NCBI GenBank assembly: GCA_963575745.1
Contig: CAUYUJ010018471.1
Span: 345,822 to 409,821 of the forward strand
Direction of reading: 5' to 3'
Length of the DNA: 64,000 nt
Source: Prorocentrum cordatum
Taxonomy: Eukaryota > Sar > Dinophyceae > Prorocentrales > Prorocentraceae
The notes under the pieces are model-generated. The model saw only the letters and a list, made by a program, of their open reading frames with translations. It did no database searches and had not been told where the DNA came from. Positions 21,376 through 31,616 of the stretch are shown here, one piece after another. A program made the position numbers and the translations under genes. Position 1 is the first letter of the stretch; the number at the start of each line of letters is the position of its first letter.

Positions 21376-21562
21376 TACACATTGGGAAAAGGAAGATGTG
21401 AATTCACAGTTTGGAGTCATGAAAGTGTGAATTCACATGTTGGAATTTTGAGAAGGAATCTGTATAAAGTGACCAGAATGTGAATTCACATGTTGGGGAA
21501 GAGGAAAGTTTGAACTCACATTGTGGGAAAAAGGAAAATGTGAATTCACATGTTGGGAGAAT
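21376..21562. repeat. TGTGAATTCACA tandem palindromic repeat
   Basis: About five degenerate units of 30-55 bp, each with the 12-bp palindrome TGTGAATTCACA followed by TGTTGGGA and an AAGGAA-like tail. Upstream half-units (GCGAATTTCC, GTGAATTTACAC) are more diverged. Confidence 0.75.
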
Positions 21563-21984
21563 CGCGGGACCCATCCCAAATCTGTCTTAGGGGTCGACAA
21601 GCCATCGCTTGGGAACAGACGCGATCATCAATCGCTTAATCAAGACACATCTGCACTCCACTTCGCCGCCCCACGCGCGATATGCGAGAACGCCCGCACG
21701 CATGAACGGTAATGGACGGACGGCGCGTGTGCCAGCGCGGGCAACGCGCGGGCACGAACGACTGGCCCTCCATGACCGCCAACATTGGATGCCAATCGTA
21801 CCCGATCACATACACGAGCGATACATTGAGCGTGCATGGGGGCATTCAGCCCCCACTGCAGGACCCCCTCCGCCCGCGCAGGGGGTCCTCCCTGCCGAGC
21901 GCCCGGCCCCCGGGGGGCCCCCGCCGTGCCGCGGGGGGGCCTCGGGAGGGGGGGGGTCCTTCTTCGGGAGCTGCTGCGGGGGCC

Positions 21985-22130
21985 CAGGGACGCACAAAGA
22001 AGCATGCAAAAAACCCAAGATGCGATCCCCGTCTTGTCTCGTATCTTCTGGAGTTTCGTCTTCCACCCCACCTCCCATGTGTTCCCATATCTCTCCGGGG
22101 CATCGACGACTGATGGTGTAACCGCTGCTG
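21985..22130 (+). mobile_element. CACACAAATAGAT element, diverged copy
   Basis: It shares the order CCCAGGGACGCACAAAGAA, TCGTCTTCCACCCCACC, CCCATGTGTTCCCATAT and CATCGACGACT with the better copies at 26474, 26898 and 61207. Confidence 0.5.
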
Positions 22131-22675
22131 GGGCTGGCATGCGGGCGGTCCCCGGGGGAGCGGTCGGGGCTTCTGGGGGCCCTGCATCGGCAGAACCAGG
22201 GCGTCGGATCTCCGGGCCTACGCCCTCGTCGTCCCCGTCGCCGTCCTCGTCCTCGTCGTCCTCGCCGTCCTGCGCCCACTCATCCCCGTCGCCGTCGCCG
22301 TCGCCGTAGTCGTCCACCTCCACCTCCAGGCGGAGGCTTCGGGGAGCCAGCTGGGCCCACTCTCGGCGGTACGTTCCTGGGCGGGTCCTGGACGGCATTG
22401 AGGGGGCCCCTTGGGGCTCTTGTGGGTCGCTCCCGAGGCCCTGTCGGGCCATCTCGGCGCCATCCCTTGTCACTGGGAGGCTCAGAGCTCCAATCAGCGA
22501 CCGCATCTGAGCCCTGCCTCTTCTGCAAGTCAGATGCCTGAACCCCCAGCTGGTGATCAGGATTCGCAGGCTGCCTGCAGCGAGAGGAGTGGAGGAAGGA
22601 AGGAGGAGGAGGCGGCGAGCAGGACTGGCAGCAGGGCGGAGGAGGAGGGGGAGGAAATAGCAAAGGAGAGAAGAA

Positions 22676-22735
22676 AGGAGGAGGAGGAGGAGGAGGAGGA
22701 GAAGGAGGAGGAGAAGGAGGAGGAGGAGGAAAACC
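22676..22735. repeat. (GAG)n microsatellite
   Basis: A short GAG array with AAG interruptions. A GTC/CCG-rich run lies upstream at 22212-22318. Confidence 0.85.
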
Positions 22736-23600
22736 AACCGGGGTGCGGACGTGCCAGGCGCGCCGCCCTGGTCGGCTGCCCCCTGCGGGGCCCGAGCGCA
22801 ACGCCTGCCACAGAGACACGTCGACCTCCGAAAACCGGTTACAGACCTGCGAACACTCTGCGAAGAGACGGGGCTCCAAGAGAACGCCCAAGGTCCAGTC
22901 CGGATTCCTGACCGTCTCTTAAGCTGAGCCTGGAGCCCATGAGAGTTGATGTGTGTTTTTTTTGTTCTGAGGATGTCTTAAGCTGAGCCTGGAGCCCATG
23001 AGAGTTGATGTTTTTTTCTCAGGGTGTCTGATGGGTCTGCCTCGAAAAAACGCGGTTCTACTCGAGAGATCAGACCAATCTGGACGCGAACGTGCCCGAG
23101 CGGTCAGCCTGGTCGGCACCACCCTGGGAGGCCCGAGTGTGATGCCGATTGCAGCGCCGCGATCGCATGGGCTCTGACAAACAGACGCGGCTACATCCCA
23201 AAACTGCCAGTGCACTGGAGGTCCGCGCACCTGAGGTGTGAGCGTGCCCGTGGTTCCACCATGGGCCGCGTCTCCTGGGCGGCCCGAGCGCGATGCCTGG
23301 CACACTGCGGCGATCAAACGGCCACACTCCTCGAGAGCTCCGGCCAGTCTGGACGCGAGCGTAGCCGCGAGAACCACCTGGTCGGCTCCCCCCTCGGAAG
23401 GCCCGAGCGCGATGCGCGGTGCACTGCGGTGGTCGTGGGGCTCTGAAAGGACACGCGTCTCCATCCAGAGACTGCAAGGATTACCTCAGAGGTTCCACCA
23501 ACCTGGGCGAGAACGTGCCCGCGCTGCCCGCCTCGTCGAGACCACCTTGCGAGGCCCCCAAGGCGGTGCCTGCGGCATCGCGGTGATCAAGGGGGTATGA
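22735..23600 (+). repeat. Degenerate ~150-bp satellite, about five units
   Basis: Units share a CAGTCTGGACGCGA-like block, CTGGTCGGC, GAGGCCCGAGCGCGATGCC and GCGGCGATC. A separate 55-60-bp tandem duplication (AAGCTGAGCCTGGAGCCCAT) interrupts it at 22919-23030. Confidence 0.65.
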
Positions 23601-24273
23601 AAAGAGATACGCCTACCGTCAAACTGCAATTCGGATCGAGAGGGTTCGCCAGGCTGGGCGCCCGAGTGCGAAGTTTGCTACGTCGTGATGACCCGACGAG
23701 TACGTGAGTCGGAGTTTGGGAGAGTCTGAGTGTGAGTGCGTCTGAGCGTGGGTGAGTCTGAGTGTGAGTGAGCGCAAGTGTGAGTTAGTCTGAGCATGCG
23801 GTGAATGAAGGAGGGAGGTGAGGAGACGGAGGTATCACACGAGAAGCAAAGCCTCCAAACATAGGAGATGGTTGTGAAACTCATACAGCTTACTCCCGCC
23901 ATGCCCCCGACCTCCACAAATGGTGGACCCCATGAGTATTTGCGCAAGCACGTTTAAAATCGCCCATAGGCACAGAATGTTAGGATGCAAGGTGCGTAGA
24001 ACACGACACGGTGCCAAAGTACCTTTGGACCGAGCAAGCAAGACACACATCAAGGATGCCTAAAATCCACAGATGCAAAGGTGCCTTGCTTCGCATCTTT
24101 CACGCTGGCTGCGACTGAAGGAACATCGCAAGCCACGGAAATGTAAACGCCCTCGCCACGGGTGTTCTCAGACTTTCAGCCGTCATATTTGGATCGCGAG
24201 CCAGGTACATGTAAATGCGCTTGCCACAGACGTATTTTGTAGAGGCAGGGTGGAGACGGAAAAGAGAGGTAAG
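23601..24273. other. No gene; short GAGTGT minisatellite
   Basis: GAGTCTGAGTGTGAGTG-type repeats lie at 23695-23800. The rest is unremarkable. Confidence 0.5.
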
Positions 24274-24281
24274 AAGTAAAA

Positions 24282-24441
24282 TTGAGTCGGGTCTGTCCCC
24301 CTACATGGGAATTTTCGACGAAAAATAAAAAGTAGGCGAAAAAAATCGAAAATGGTCAAAAATAGTGACAAAAAATAGTCCCCAGACTATTTCTTCACTA
24401 TTTTTGAATATTCCTCCCGTAGGGGGACAGGCCCGACTCAA
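24282..24441. mobile_element. 8-bp-TSD short element, complete (160 bp)
   Basis: It begins TTGAGTCGGGTCTGTCCCCC and, reversed from the other end, TTGAGTCGGGCCTGTCCCCC. Both sides carry AAGTAAAA (24274-24281 and 24442-24449), a perfect 8-bp target duplication. The interior is A/T-rich. This is the cleanest copy of the family. Confidence 0.9.
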
Positions 24442-24591
24442 AAGTAAAATACACAAGGTAGGAGAAGAAGGCAGGGGTAGAAGGCGGGTGGGTGGGTGGG
24501 AGATAGAAGGTCCTAGCAACCCCCTCCCCCACTCCTCCCCACCCGTCCTCCCTCCTCCCCACCCCCCTCCTCTCTCAAAGGAAAAAGTACC

Positions 24592-24726
24592 ATGCACATG
24601 CACCGACTTTGGCCAGGTCCATCCTGAGCCCAAGATCGGTGCATACGCCTCCTGCTTTGGCCAGGAAGGCATATGCACCGATCCTGGGGCCAAGGATGGG
24701 CCTGGCCAGGACCGGTGCATGTGCAT
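24592..24726. repeat. 135-bp foldback with ~60-bp arms
   Basis: The left arm is ATGCACATGCACCG ... GGCCAGGTCCATCCT ... GATCGGTGCATACGCCT. The right arm reads back as ATGCACATGCACCG ... GGCCAGGCCCATCCT ... GATCGGTGCATATGCCT. The loop is about 15 nt. Arms pair over almost their whole length. Confidence 0.85.
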
Positions 24727-24864
24727 AGTTCTCTTCGCCCGATCTCTCCCGCGCCCTCCACCCCCGATCCATTTTCTCCACAGTGCGTCCATCCTCCTCT
24801 GTCCTCTTGCTGGTCGAAACTGGCCATGGGCCCCGCGACATTCCCTGGGAACAGCTCGGCTACA

Positions 24865-25031
24865 CGCAAGAGTGACCCTGGGTGAGAGTGACCTTTAGTG
24901 CGCGGTTTTTTGGGGGCCGCGGGGGGACCAAACGCAAGCGCGCAAGACGCTACCACCACATCGCGTTCGGCGATGAAGGGGCCGCATTTGGCCCGCACCA
25001 AAGGTCACTCCGGCGAAAGGTCACTCTTACG
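24865..25031. mobile_element. Inverted-repeat element with doubled GAGTGACC motif
   Basis: The left end CGCAAGAGTGACC is followed by GAGAGTGACCTTTAGTGCG. The right end, reversed, is CGTAAGAGTGACC followed by GGAGTGACCTTTGGTGCG. Each end therefore carries GAGTGACC twice. A related single end lies at 30527. Confidence 0.65.
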
Positions 25032-25199
25032 TCTAGTCGAACAGCTTCTCCTTCCGAGGCGTTCTCTGACGATCGCCGGCCCCCGGGGGGGCCGCCAGCG
25101 GCGAGAGGCCTCCGGGTTTTCCCCGCTCCTGGAGATGACTTGGACCTCCGGCGCCGCGACTTCTTCGCAGCGTGGACCCTCGTAGGTCTAGACCAATGC

Positions 25200-25367
25200 T
25201 TAAGTAGGGCATGTCCCCCTACAGGGGGATTTTCGACGAAAAGTAAAACATACTCAAACAATATTCCAAAATGGTAAAAAAAAAAAAAATACTCCAAAAA
25301 ATAGTACCCATGCTATTTTTTGACTATTTTTGAAGATTCCCCCTGTAGAGGGACAGGCCCAACTTAA
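25200..25367. mobile_element. 8-bp-TSD short element, complete (168 bp)
   Basis: It begins TTAAGTAGGGCATGTCCCCC and, reversed from the other end, TTAAGTTGGGCCTGTCCCTC. Flanked by ACCAATGC on both sides (25192-25199 and 25368-25375), a perfect 8-bp duplication. Contains an A14 run. Confidence 0.9.
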
Positions 25368-25694
25368 ACCAATGCCCGATCCAGATTTTCTCACCTTGAT
25401 TTGTTGGTTCGCTTCTGGAAGTTGACCCACCACCAACAAGATAACAAAACGCCCGCTGAGTCTCCGCTGCGCCAGGAAGTGGAGGGGACTACTTCTCTTC
25501 AGTGCTGTTGCTCTTGCGCTCGCTCCAGCCTTGGGCATGTTTGGGCATCAGCCGCAGCAGCGACGCGCTGGCAATCTCAAAATCTGTCTCTGCAAGTTCT
25601 TTCGCAAGCTGGGATCTTCCTGGAGGCGGGACCTCTTGGGAGGCGGCCGGGGGCCTGAGTTGGACGGGGCCCGAGAAATCAGCGAAGAGGGGCC

Positions 25695-26065
25695 CAGGCC
25701 CCCGACGTCAGGATTTTTTCAGAACGTCGACCCTGAGAGGTCTCGACCCATTCCCTGGAACGGGTTTTCCATCCCGAGTCGTTTTGTTGACGGTCCCGAG
25801 GCCCGGTGAGGGCCTCCAGAGGCTGAAAAATTGACGGTCCCGAGGCCCGGTGAGGGCCTCCAAAGGCTGAAAAATATGGAAACACCTCGGGCAATGAAAA
25901 AATCATGACGGGAGGTGTTTCCATATTGTTCAGCCTCTGGAGGCCCTCACCGGGCCTCGGGACCGTCAACAAAACGACCAAGGAGGAACAAACTGGTTCC
26001 CAGGAATGGGTCGAGACCTCTCAGGGTCGACGTCACGAAAAAATCATGACGTCGGGGTTCTGGTG
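25695..26065. repeat. Two family R copies head to head (large palindrome)
   Basis: A minus-strand copy (25695-25885) meets a plus-strand copy (25900-26065). The arms meet at ATATGGAAACACCT ... AGGTGTTTCCATAT around 25895. The left copy also has a local duplication of TTGACGGTCCCGAGGCCCGG. Confidence 0.8.
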
Positions 26066-26194
26066 AAGCTCCTTTCTCCCCCATGTCTGCTGGCCGGAAA
26101 CAGTGCTGGGCCACCTCAGCCCCTCAGCTAGGTCCAAGATGCGGGACCGCTCCTCTTCATGGCGAGTCGGGCGTTGCGCAGTTGGGGGGCGATG

Positions 26195-26345
26195 AACCCA
26201 GACCCCCTCGGGCAACGAAAAAATCACGACGTGAGGTTGTTTATGCTATTCTCAGCCTCTGGGGGCCCTTACCGGTCCTCGGGACCGTCAGAAAACGACC
26301 CTGGACAAAAAACCGAAAGAATCATGACGTCGGGGGTCTGGGAAT
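26195..26345 (+). repeat. Family R dispersed repeat
   Basis: GAAAAAATCACGACGTGAGG, then GGTCCTCGGGACCGTCAG, then AATCATGACGTCGGGGGTCT. Confidence 0.65.
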
Positions 26346-26473
26346 GAGGAGGGGTCAGGAAAGGTGCACCGTTCGTGCACCTCAGGGGCCCGAAAGGCTG
26401 AATGGGGCCCTCTGGGCACCAAAGGACGCGCGAGAGGGTGCACGCTTCAGGACGTGGACCCCCGACGTCATTG

Positions 26474-26615
26474 AAAGGGCCTTGGGGCACACAAATAGAT
26501 AAACACGAATAACCGGATTCCCCATACTTTCCCATACTTTCTGGGTTTTTGTCTTCCCCCCCACTTCCCATATTTTCGCATATTTTTGCCTGGGAATCGA
26601 CGATTCCTTGTGCCT
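26474..26615 (+). mobile_element. CACACAAATAGAT element, copy A
   Basis: GGGGCACACAAATAGATAAA, then CCCATACTTTCCCATAC, then TTTTTGTCTTCCCCCCCA, then GGGAATCGACGATT and CTTGTG. Ends are weakly inverted (CACA... / ...TTGTG). It lies in direct orientation with copy B, 420 bp away. Confidence 0.65.
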
Positions 26616-26624
26616 GTGTTTTGG

Positions 26625-26833
26625 ACGCCCGAAATGGGTACCGAAAGAATGGGTACAATGCCCAACAGCAAATGTTGTCCCGAACTAACAGCGGCCGCTG
26701 TTGGGCGGGCGGCCTCCTGTCTCAAATGGACACAGGCCGCGGCGGCGCGGACAGCGAGTACTGTTCAAAATGAACAGGAACTGCTGTTGGGCATCGTATC
26801 CATTCTTTCCGTACCCATTTCGGGCGTCCAGAT
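26625..26833. repeat. Long inverted repeat with a NotI-like palindromic core
   Basis: Arms of about 46 bp begin GGACGCCCGAAATGGGTAC and continue AAAGAATGG and GCCCAACAGCA. The loop of about 110 bp contains the perfect palindrome AACAGCGGCCGCTGTT. Confidence 0.75.
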
Positions 26834-26897
26834 GTGTGTTTCTTCCCCTCCTGAATGAGGGCATGGCCCGGATGCAGGCGCCAGTGAAGGGGAACTG

Positions 26898-27040
26898 GGA
26901 CACACAAATAGATAGACACAACTAATCGGATCCCCCGTATCTCCCCCTCTATTTTCTGGGTGTTCGTCTTCCCCCCACCTCCCATAGTTTCGCATCTTTT
27001 TCCCTGGGAATCGACGATTACTTGTGTGTGTGTGTGTTAT
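26898..27040 (+). mobile_element. CACACAAATAGAT element, copy B
   Basis: GGGACACACAAATAGATAGA, then TTCTGGGTGTTCGTCTTCCC, then CCCATAGTTTCGCATC, then GGGAATCGACGATTACTTGT and a (GT)n run. Confidence 0.65.
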
Positions 27041-27414
27041 CAAGGTCCACGGCGTACCTTTTCCTGTGCAAGCTCCTCGGCACCGCCTGCACCCCAGGCT
27101 CTCTCCGGCCGCCTGAGGCCCCGCCCGCCTGTGCCCTGTCTCCCCAATTAGAGCTGTGCGTAGCCCGCCTAGCTTTCAGCGGAAGAGGTTCGCTCTCGCC
27201 CCGCCGACCAAAAAAGTCTGTGTGTTCTCGTCCCCCTCCTGAGAGTCCTGAATCTCTCGCGGCGTGGCCCCCCCGCAGGCCGCGCCCCGCTTCCCCGAGG
27301 CCGCTCTGCTGCGCACCCCGCGCCGCGCGCCTCCTCGGCCCCGGCGCCCGAGGCGGAGGGCCCCCCCCCCAGGGAGGCTGAGCAGCGCCCTCGGCCTCTC
27401 CGCCGCGACCTCTC

Positions 27415-27735
27415 CCCAGACATGGATCGCGTCGCGAAAAATCAGGACGGCCCCCATGGGAGGCCGAGCAGCGCCCACGGCCTCTCCGCCGCGACCCCTC
27501 CCCAGACATGATCTCGCGTCGTAAGAAAATCAGGACGGTCGGTTTTTCGTTCTTTTCGGTCCTGCAGGACCGGAAAGCCAGGACGGCAGTTTTCGGCCTC
27601 CGGGGGCCCTCGCCGGGCCTCGGGGCCGCCAGAAAACGACTCGGGACGAAAGACTGGTCCCGGGGGAAGGGTCGGGACTTCCAGGGACGCCGTCCCGGAA
27701 AAATCAGAACGTCGCATGTCTGGGTCCATGGCCCG
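27415..27735 (+). repeat. Family R repeat with upstream duplication
   Basis: The 5' part (GCGAAAAATCAGGACGG ... CCTCTCCGCCGCGACC) is duplicated locally; the preceding copy begins near 27360. The 3' part ends GGAAAAATCAGAACGTCGCA. Confidence 0.6.
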
Positions 27736-28226
27736 AGGGGATCTGGGCCCTTCGCCCCCCCCCAAAACTGCAGTCGGCTTGGAGTGGACAGGACGCGCGA
27801 GAGGACAAAAGACCCTTCCGAGGGCCACATCGCCATGGAAGTGCAAGAAGGCACGTGTCGCGAGGCACAGGACACAAGGGTAGCCTTGAGCTGGCAGGGT
27901 CGACCTACTGATCCGGGCCGAATGTACCCTGAGACCCGACGCAGCGAGCACAAATGCAGCATCGCAAACCAAACACAAAAACAAAAACGCCCCGAGCCCT
28001 AGAACCCCCTCTTTTTCCTGCGTCATCTCTCGAGCCGGATCGATCTGTGAGGGTCCCGGGGCCCGAAGCGAGGCGAAGACGCCCAGCTCGCATCCATGGG
28101 GCCGCCAGGATCTCAGGCCATACGCAACACCCGAGCGAGAGATGCTGGCCTGGGCCGCCGGGCAAAGCACCCCGAGACGGCCAGCGCCCACCCTTTTTCA
28201 CCATGCAGACAAGGCGCCCCGCGCCG

Positions 28227-28500
28227 AGAAGGGAGGAGGAGGAGGAGGAGGAGGAGGAAGAGGAGGAGGAGGAGGAGGAGGAGGAGGAGGAGGACGAGGA
28301 CGAGGGAGGAGGAGGAGATGAGGAGGAGGTGGAGGAAAGCGGAGGAGGAGGGAGGAGGGAGGAGGAGGGAGGAGGAGGGAGGAGGGAGGAGGGGGAGGGA
28401 GGGAGGAGGAGGAGGAGGAGGAGGGAGGAGGAGGAGGAGGAGGAGGAGAGGAGGGAGGAGAAGGAGACGAGAAGGAGCGGAGGGCGGAGGAGGAGAAGGA
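28227..28500. repeat. (GAG)n-rich tract
   Basis: GAG and GGA runs with a few GAC and GAT interruptions. Flanked to 28720 by extreme GCC/GCG-rich sequence (GCGCCGCCGGCGCC type). Confidence 0.9.
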
Positions 28501-28785
28501 GCGGCCGGCGCCCACACGCAGTGCCGCGCGGAGCCGTGCCGCGCGGCGCCTCCGGCGCCGCGCACGCCTCGGGGGAGGGGGCGCCATCCTGCGGCCGGCG
28601 CCCGCGGCGCGCCGCTGGCCGGCCGACGAGGCGTGCGCGCCGCCGGCGCCCTCGCGGAGGCGCCGCCGGCCGGCGGAGGCGCCGCGGCGCGCCGAGGGGG
28701 ACGCGCGGCCCGCGCTGTGGCCGTGCGGCGGCGCTGCCGGGCTCCCGGGGGGCCTCGATCTCCAGACCCCCCAGACATCCTCGAG

Positions 28786-28965
28786 TCATGAAAAAATCAC
28801 GACGGGAGGTTTTTCGCTATTTTCGGACTCTGAGGGCCCTTACCGGGCCTCGGGACCGTCAAACAACGACTCGAGATGAAAAACCGGTCCCGGGGAACGG
28901 GTCAAGACCTCTGGGGGTCGACGTCATGAACAAAATCATGACGTCGGGGGTCTGGGCCCCGCGGG
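28786..28965 (+). repeat. Family R dispersed repeat, best full-length copy
   Basis: ATGAAAAAATCACGACGGGA, then GCCTCGGGACCGTCAAACAA, then CGGTCCCGGGGAACGGGTCA, then AAAATCATGACGTCGGGGGT. It gives the reference order of parts for this family. Confidence 0.7.
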
Positions 28966-29261
28966 TCCCTGAGATCCGGAGACCTCGGGGATGGACAGGA
29001 CCCCCTGTGGCACAACGTGGTGGGGAGAAAACGGCCTCGGGCCCAAACCTGGCGGGCGCAAGCCTGGAAAACGACGGCCGCGGCGCCCCCTCGAGGACCG
29101 AAAGCGGACAACACGCTGACCAGCGAGCCCCCGACACCCTCGGGTCCCTAAGATCCTGGCGACCCAGTTCTGTCGAGCCGGACGTGCTCGCTCCACTTCG
29201 GGCCCCGGGGCCCTCCCAGATCGATCCGGCCCGAAAAATGGCGCCGAACCCTGAGATCGGG

Positions 29262-29605
29262 CGCTCCAAAAAAATTGGAGCGGGCGGTTTTTGGCAGTTT
29301 TCGGGCTACGGGGGCCCTCGCCGGGCCTCGGGAGCGTCACAAATCGACTCAGGACGACAAACCGGTCCCGGGGAAGTGGTCCGGACCTCCTGGGTCCACG
29401 CACAAAAAAAACTCTCGCGCCGATCGGATCTCTGGGATCCTGGAAGCATCGGGAGGGCCGCTGTCTGGCAGGGGTCGGCCTCGGGGGGGCGTGAAGAGAA
29501 ACGGCTCGGGGTGGAAAGCTTGTCCTGGGGAAGGGGCCGAGACCTCTGGGGTCCATGCCCTCAGGAAGTCACGACGTCGGGGGTCTGGGCCCGGGGGCAC
29601 CTCGA
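29262..29605 (+). repeat. Two family R copies in tandem
   Basis: The first runs from AAAAAAATTGGAGCGGGCGG to about 29400. The second, more diverged, ends AAGTCACGACGTCGGGGGTC at about 29587. Confidence 0.55.
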
Positions 29606-29628
29606 TCGGCCCAGCGGTGCGGCTATGG

Positions 29629-30184
29629 TTAGGTCGGGCATGTCCCCCTACAAGCGGGCTTTGGACAAACATTGTTTTAAATAAGAAATCGCAAAATATC
29701 CCCCAGTAGTCAAAAAGTGCGAGCATACATCCATGCATCCCCAGGACGACGCGCGGATCCAACTGTGGCTTTGGCATTTGTTTCGGTGGATTCCGTCCGC
29801 GCGGATTCGATTTAGGATTTGCTGGGTCCGTGTGGTATTTTTTTACAGCGGATCCGACGTTTACCCCGTTTAAAATTTATATGCATACAACGGGGAACTG
29901 GAAGAAATCGGATCCGCAGACCCCAGAACCCGCCCGTGTTTAGATTATACGGGGGAAGGGGTTCGGACATTAACTTCCAACTCATCATAGTCATTTGCAA
30001 GTCAAGAGGGAAATATGTCGTCCTGCGTGAGTAACAGGCCAAATATACATATGGAAGTACACATATGTCTCTATATACACATCTACAATGTTGTATTATA
30101 TGTAAGCAAAAGCAAACAAACGACCCCTGACATTTCTCAACTATGGTTGAATAATCCTCCTGTAAAGGGACACGCGCGACTTAC
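29629..30184. mobile_element. 8-bp-TSD short element, long version (556 bp)
   Basis: The left end TTAGGTCGGGCATGTCCCCC and the right end (reversed GTAAGTCGCGCGTGTCCC) match the 160-bp copies. Flanks GGCTATGG (29621-29628) and GGCTATGA (30185-30192) match at 7 of 8. The interior is about 400 bp longer than in other copies, AT-rich near 30040-30110. No transposase frame is visible, so it is either a long relative or a short copy with an insertion. Confidence 0.7.
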
Positions 30185-30192
30185 GGCTATGA

Positions 30193-31616
30193 TCGCACGC
30201 AACAACTGCCGTCCCTGAGGTCTGGGCGTCGCGTGCTTTCTCACGCCGGGCTTTGTCGCCTGGGCTCGGGCCCCAGGGGACCATCACTGATCGATCCGGC
30301 TCGGAAAATGCCGCAGACAGACGGGATCTGGGCCTCCAGACATCCGCCAATCGGATCTTTCCAACCCGCGGCACCAGGGGTCCCGACCCAGGGAGCGGTT
30401 TTTGACCCCTCGGGCCCCGGATTCACAAACATCATATGCCCTCCGATCTCTGGGCCTCCTGCCGCGCTTCCTCGCGAGGCTGCACTTCTTCGAGACGTCG
30501 GATCTCAGGGATGAGCCGCCCGGGCCAGGAGTGACCTCTGGTGCGCGGCCCCCGGTCCGAGCGGGGGGGGGGGGGCCAGACCGGAGTGCGCGAGGCGCTG
30601 CTGTCGCACCGGCTCGGGCTATGTTGCTCCCACCGCCCCTCGGGACCAAATCCCAGAAGTCAGTTCGAGCGCCCCGAAGAGTACGTATCGAAACAGTGTC
30701 GAACGAGTATCGCCTCCCAGAGCCCGACACATGAAAGCCCCCCAGTTCGGGTATTTTCTTGGAGCTCGAAACTGTGTCTGGCGTTTCAGGCGAAAGCAGT
30801 TTGGAAATCCATAAGCATAAGGCTCGGGGGGCGTTAGGCTCGAGTTCGAGGGGACTCGGGTTGGCCTGACGGGGCCGTCAGGAACATGACGACGCCCAGC
30901 CCGAGATTTGGCGCGAGCTCCCGCTGCAGACCTCCCACGGAAAAGCTGGATCGACAAACCTCAGGACGGGCCTGGCAGGAGGCACCAGCAGCCCGGAGTT
31001 GCGGCGAGCTCAAGTCTGACGCTACCCCGATCGGCATGCGGAGGTCGGGGGGGGCCGCGGTGGGCCGCCACCGAAATTCACTTCTTGGCGAGGGGCCACC
31101 CCTTGCGTGCGACCGACGGCGCCCGAGCCTCGCCCGCCACGAAGGGCTTGGCACCCCGCCCCCTCCCGGCGGGCAGCCAAGGGGCGGGGCGGCGCACCTG
31201 GAAGAAGAAAGGACGGCACGAACCAGGGTGGAACCTGAACGATGCTGCTCGCTTTCGCTCGGTTTGCTCGCTCTTCCTCGTCTTGCCCTCGCTTTCGGCG
31301 GTGGACAAGCCTCCCTTCAATGGACCTCCCCTTAGTGAAAACGGCCTGGGACCGAGACCGACGGACCTGGACCCGCAAAAATGACGGCCGCGACGCCCTC
31401 TCGCGAACCGAAAACGGCCAATTCCTTAATCGACGTGTCAGGGTAGGAGGTCTGTCCACCCCCGACGCTTCGCCTGGAATGCAAAACGAAACGAAAAAGA
31501 AAACGGCCCACGAGAGGGCCCAAACACCGCTGCGACCCAGCCCTGGCACGAGCATGCGCCTCCCGAGGTCCGAAGGCGGACTTCTCGGGCCCGTGCCGCC
31601 GGGCGCCCCCCCCCTG
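30193..31616. other. No gene; scattered repeat fragments
   Basis: Contains a single end of the GAGTGACC element (about 30527) and the second copy of the 7078 repeat (30845-30957). A repeated GACGGCCGCGACGCCCTCTC block at about 31383 recurs near 29071. Confidence 0.5.

Noticed and set aside
27954-29684. 576-codon open frame over a GAG array
   Set aside because: It consists of a Glu run plus translations of family R repeats (the GPRDRQTTTRDEKP type), which recur in several frames elsewhere.
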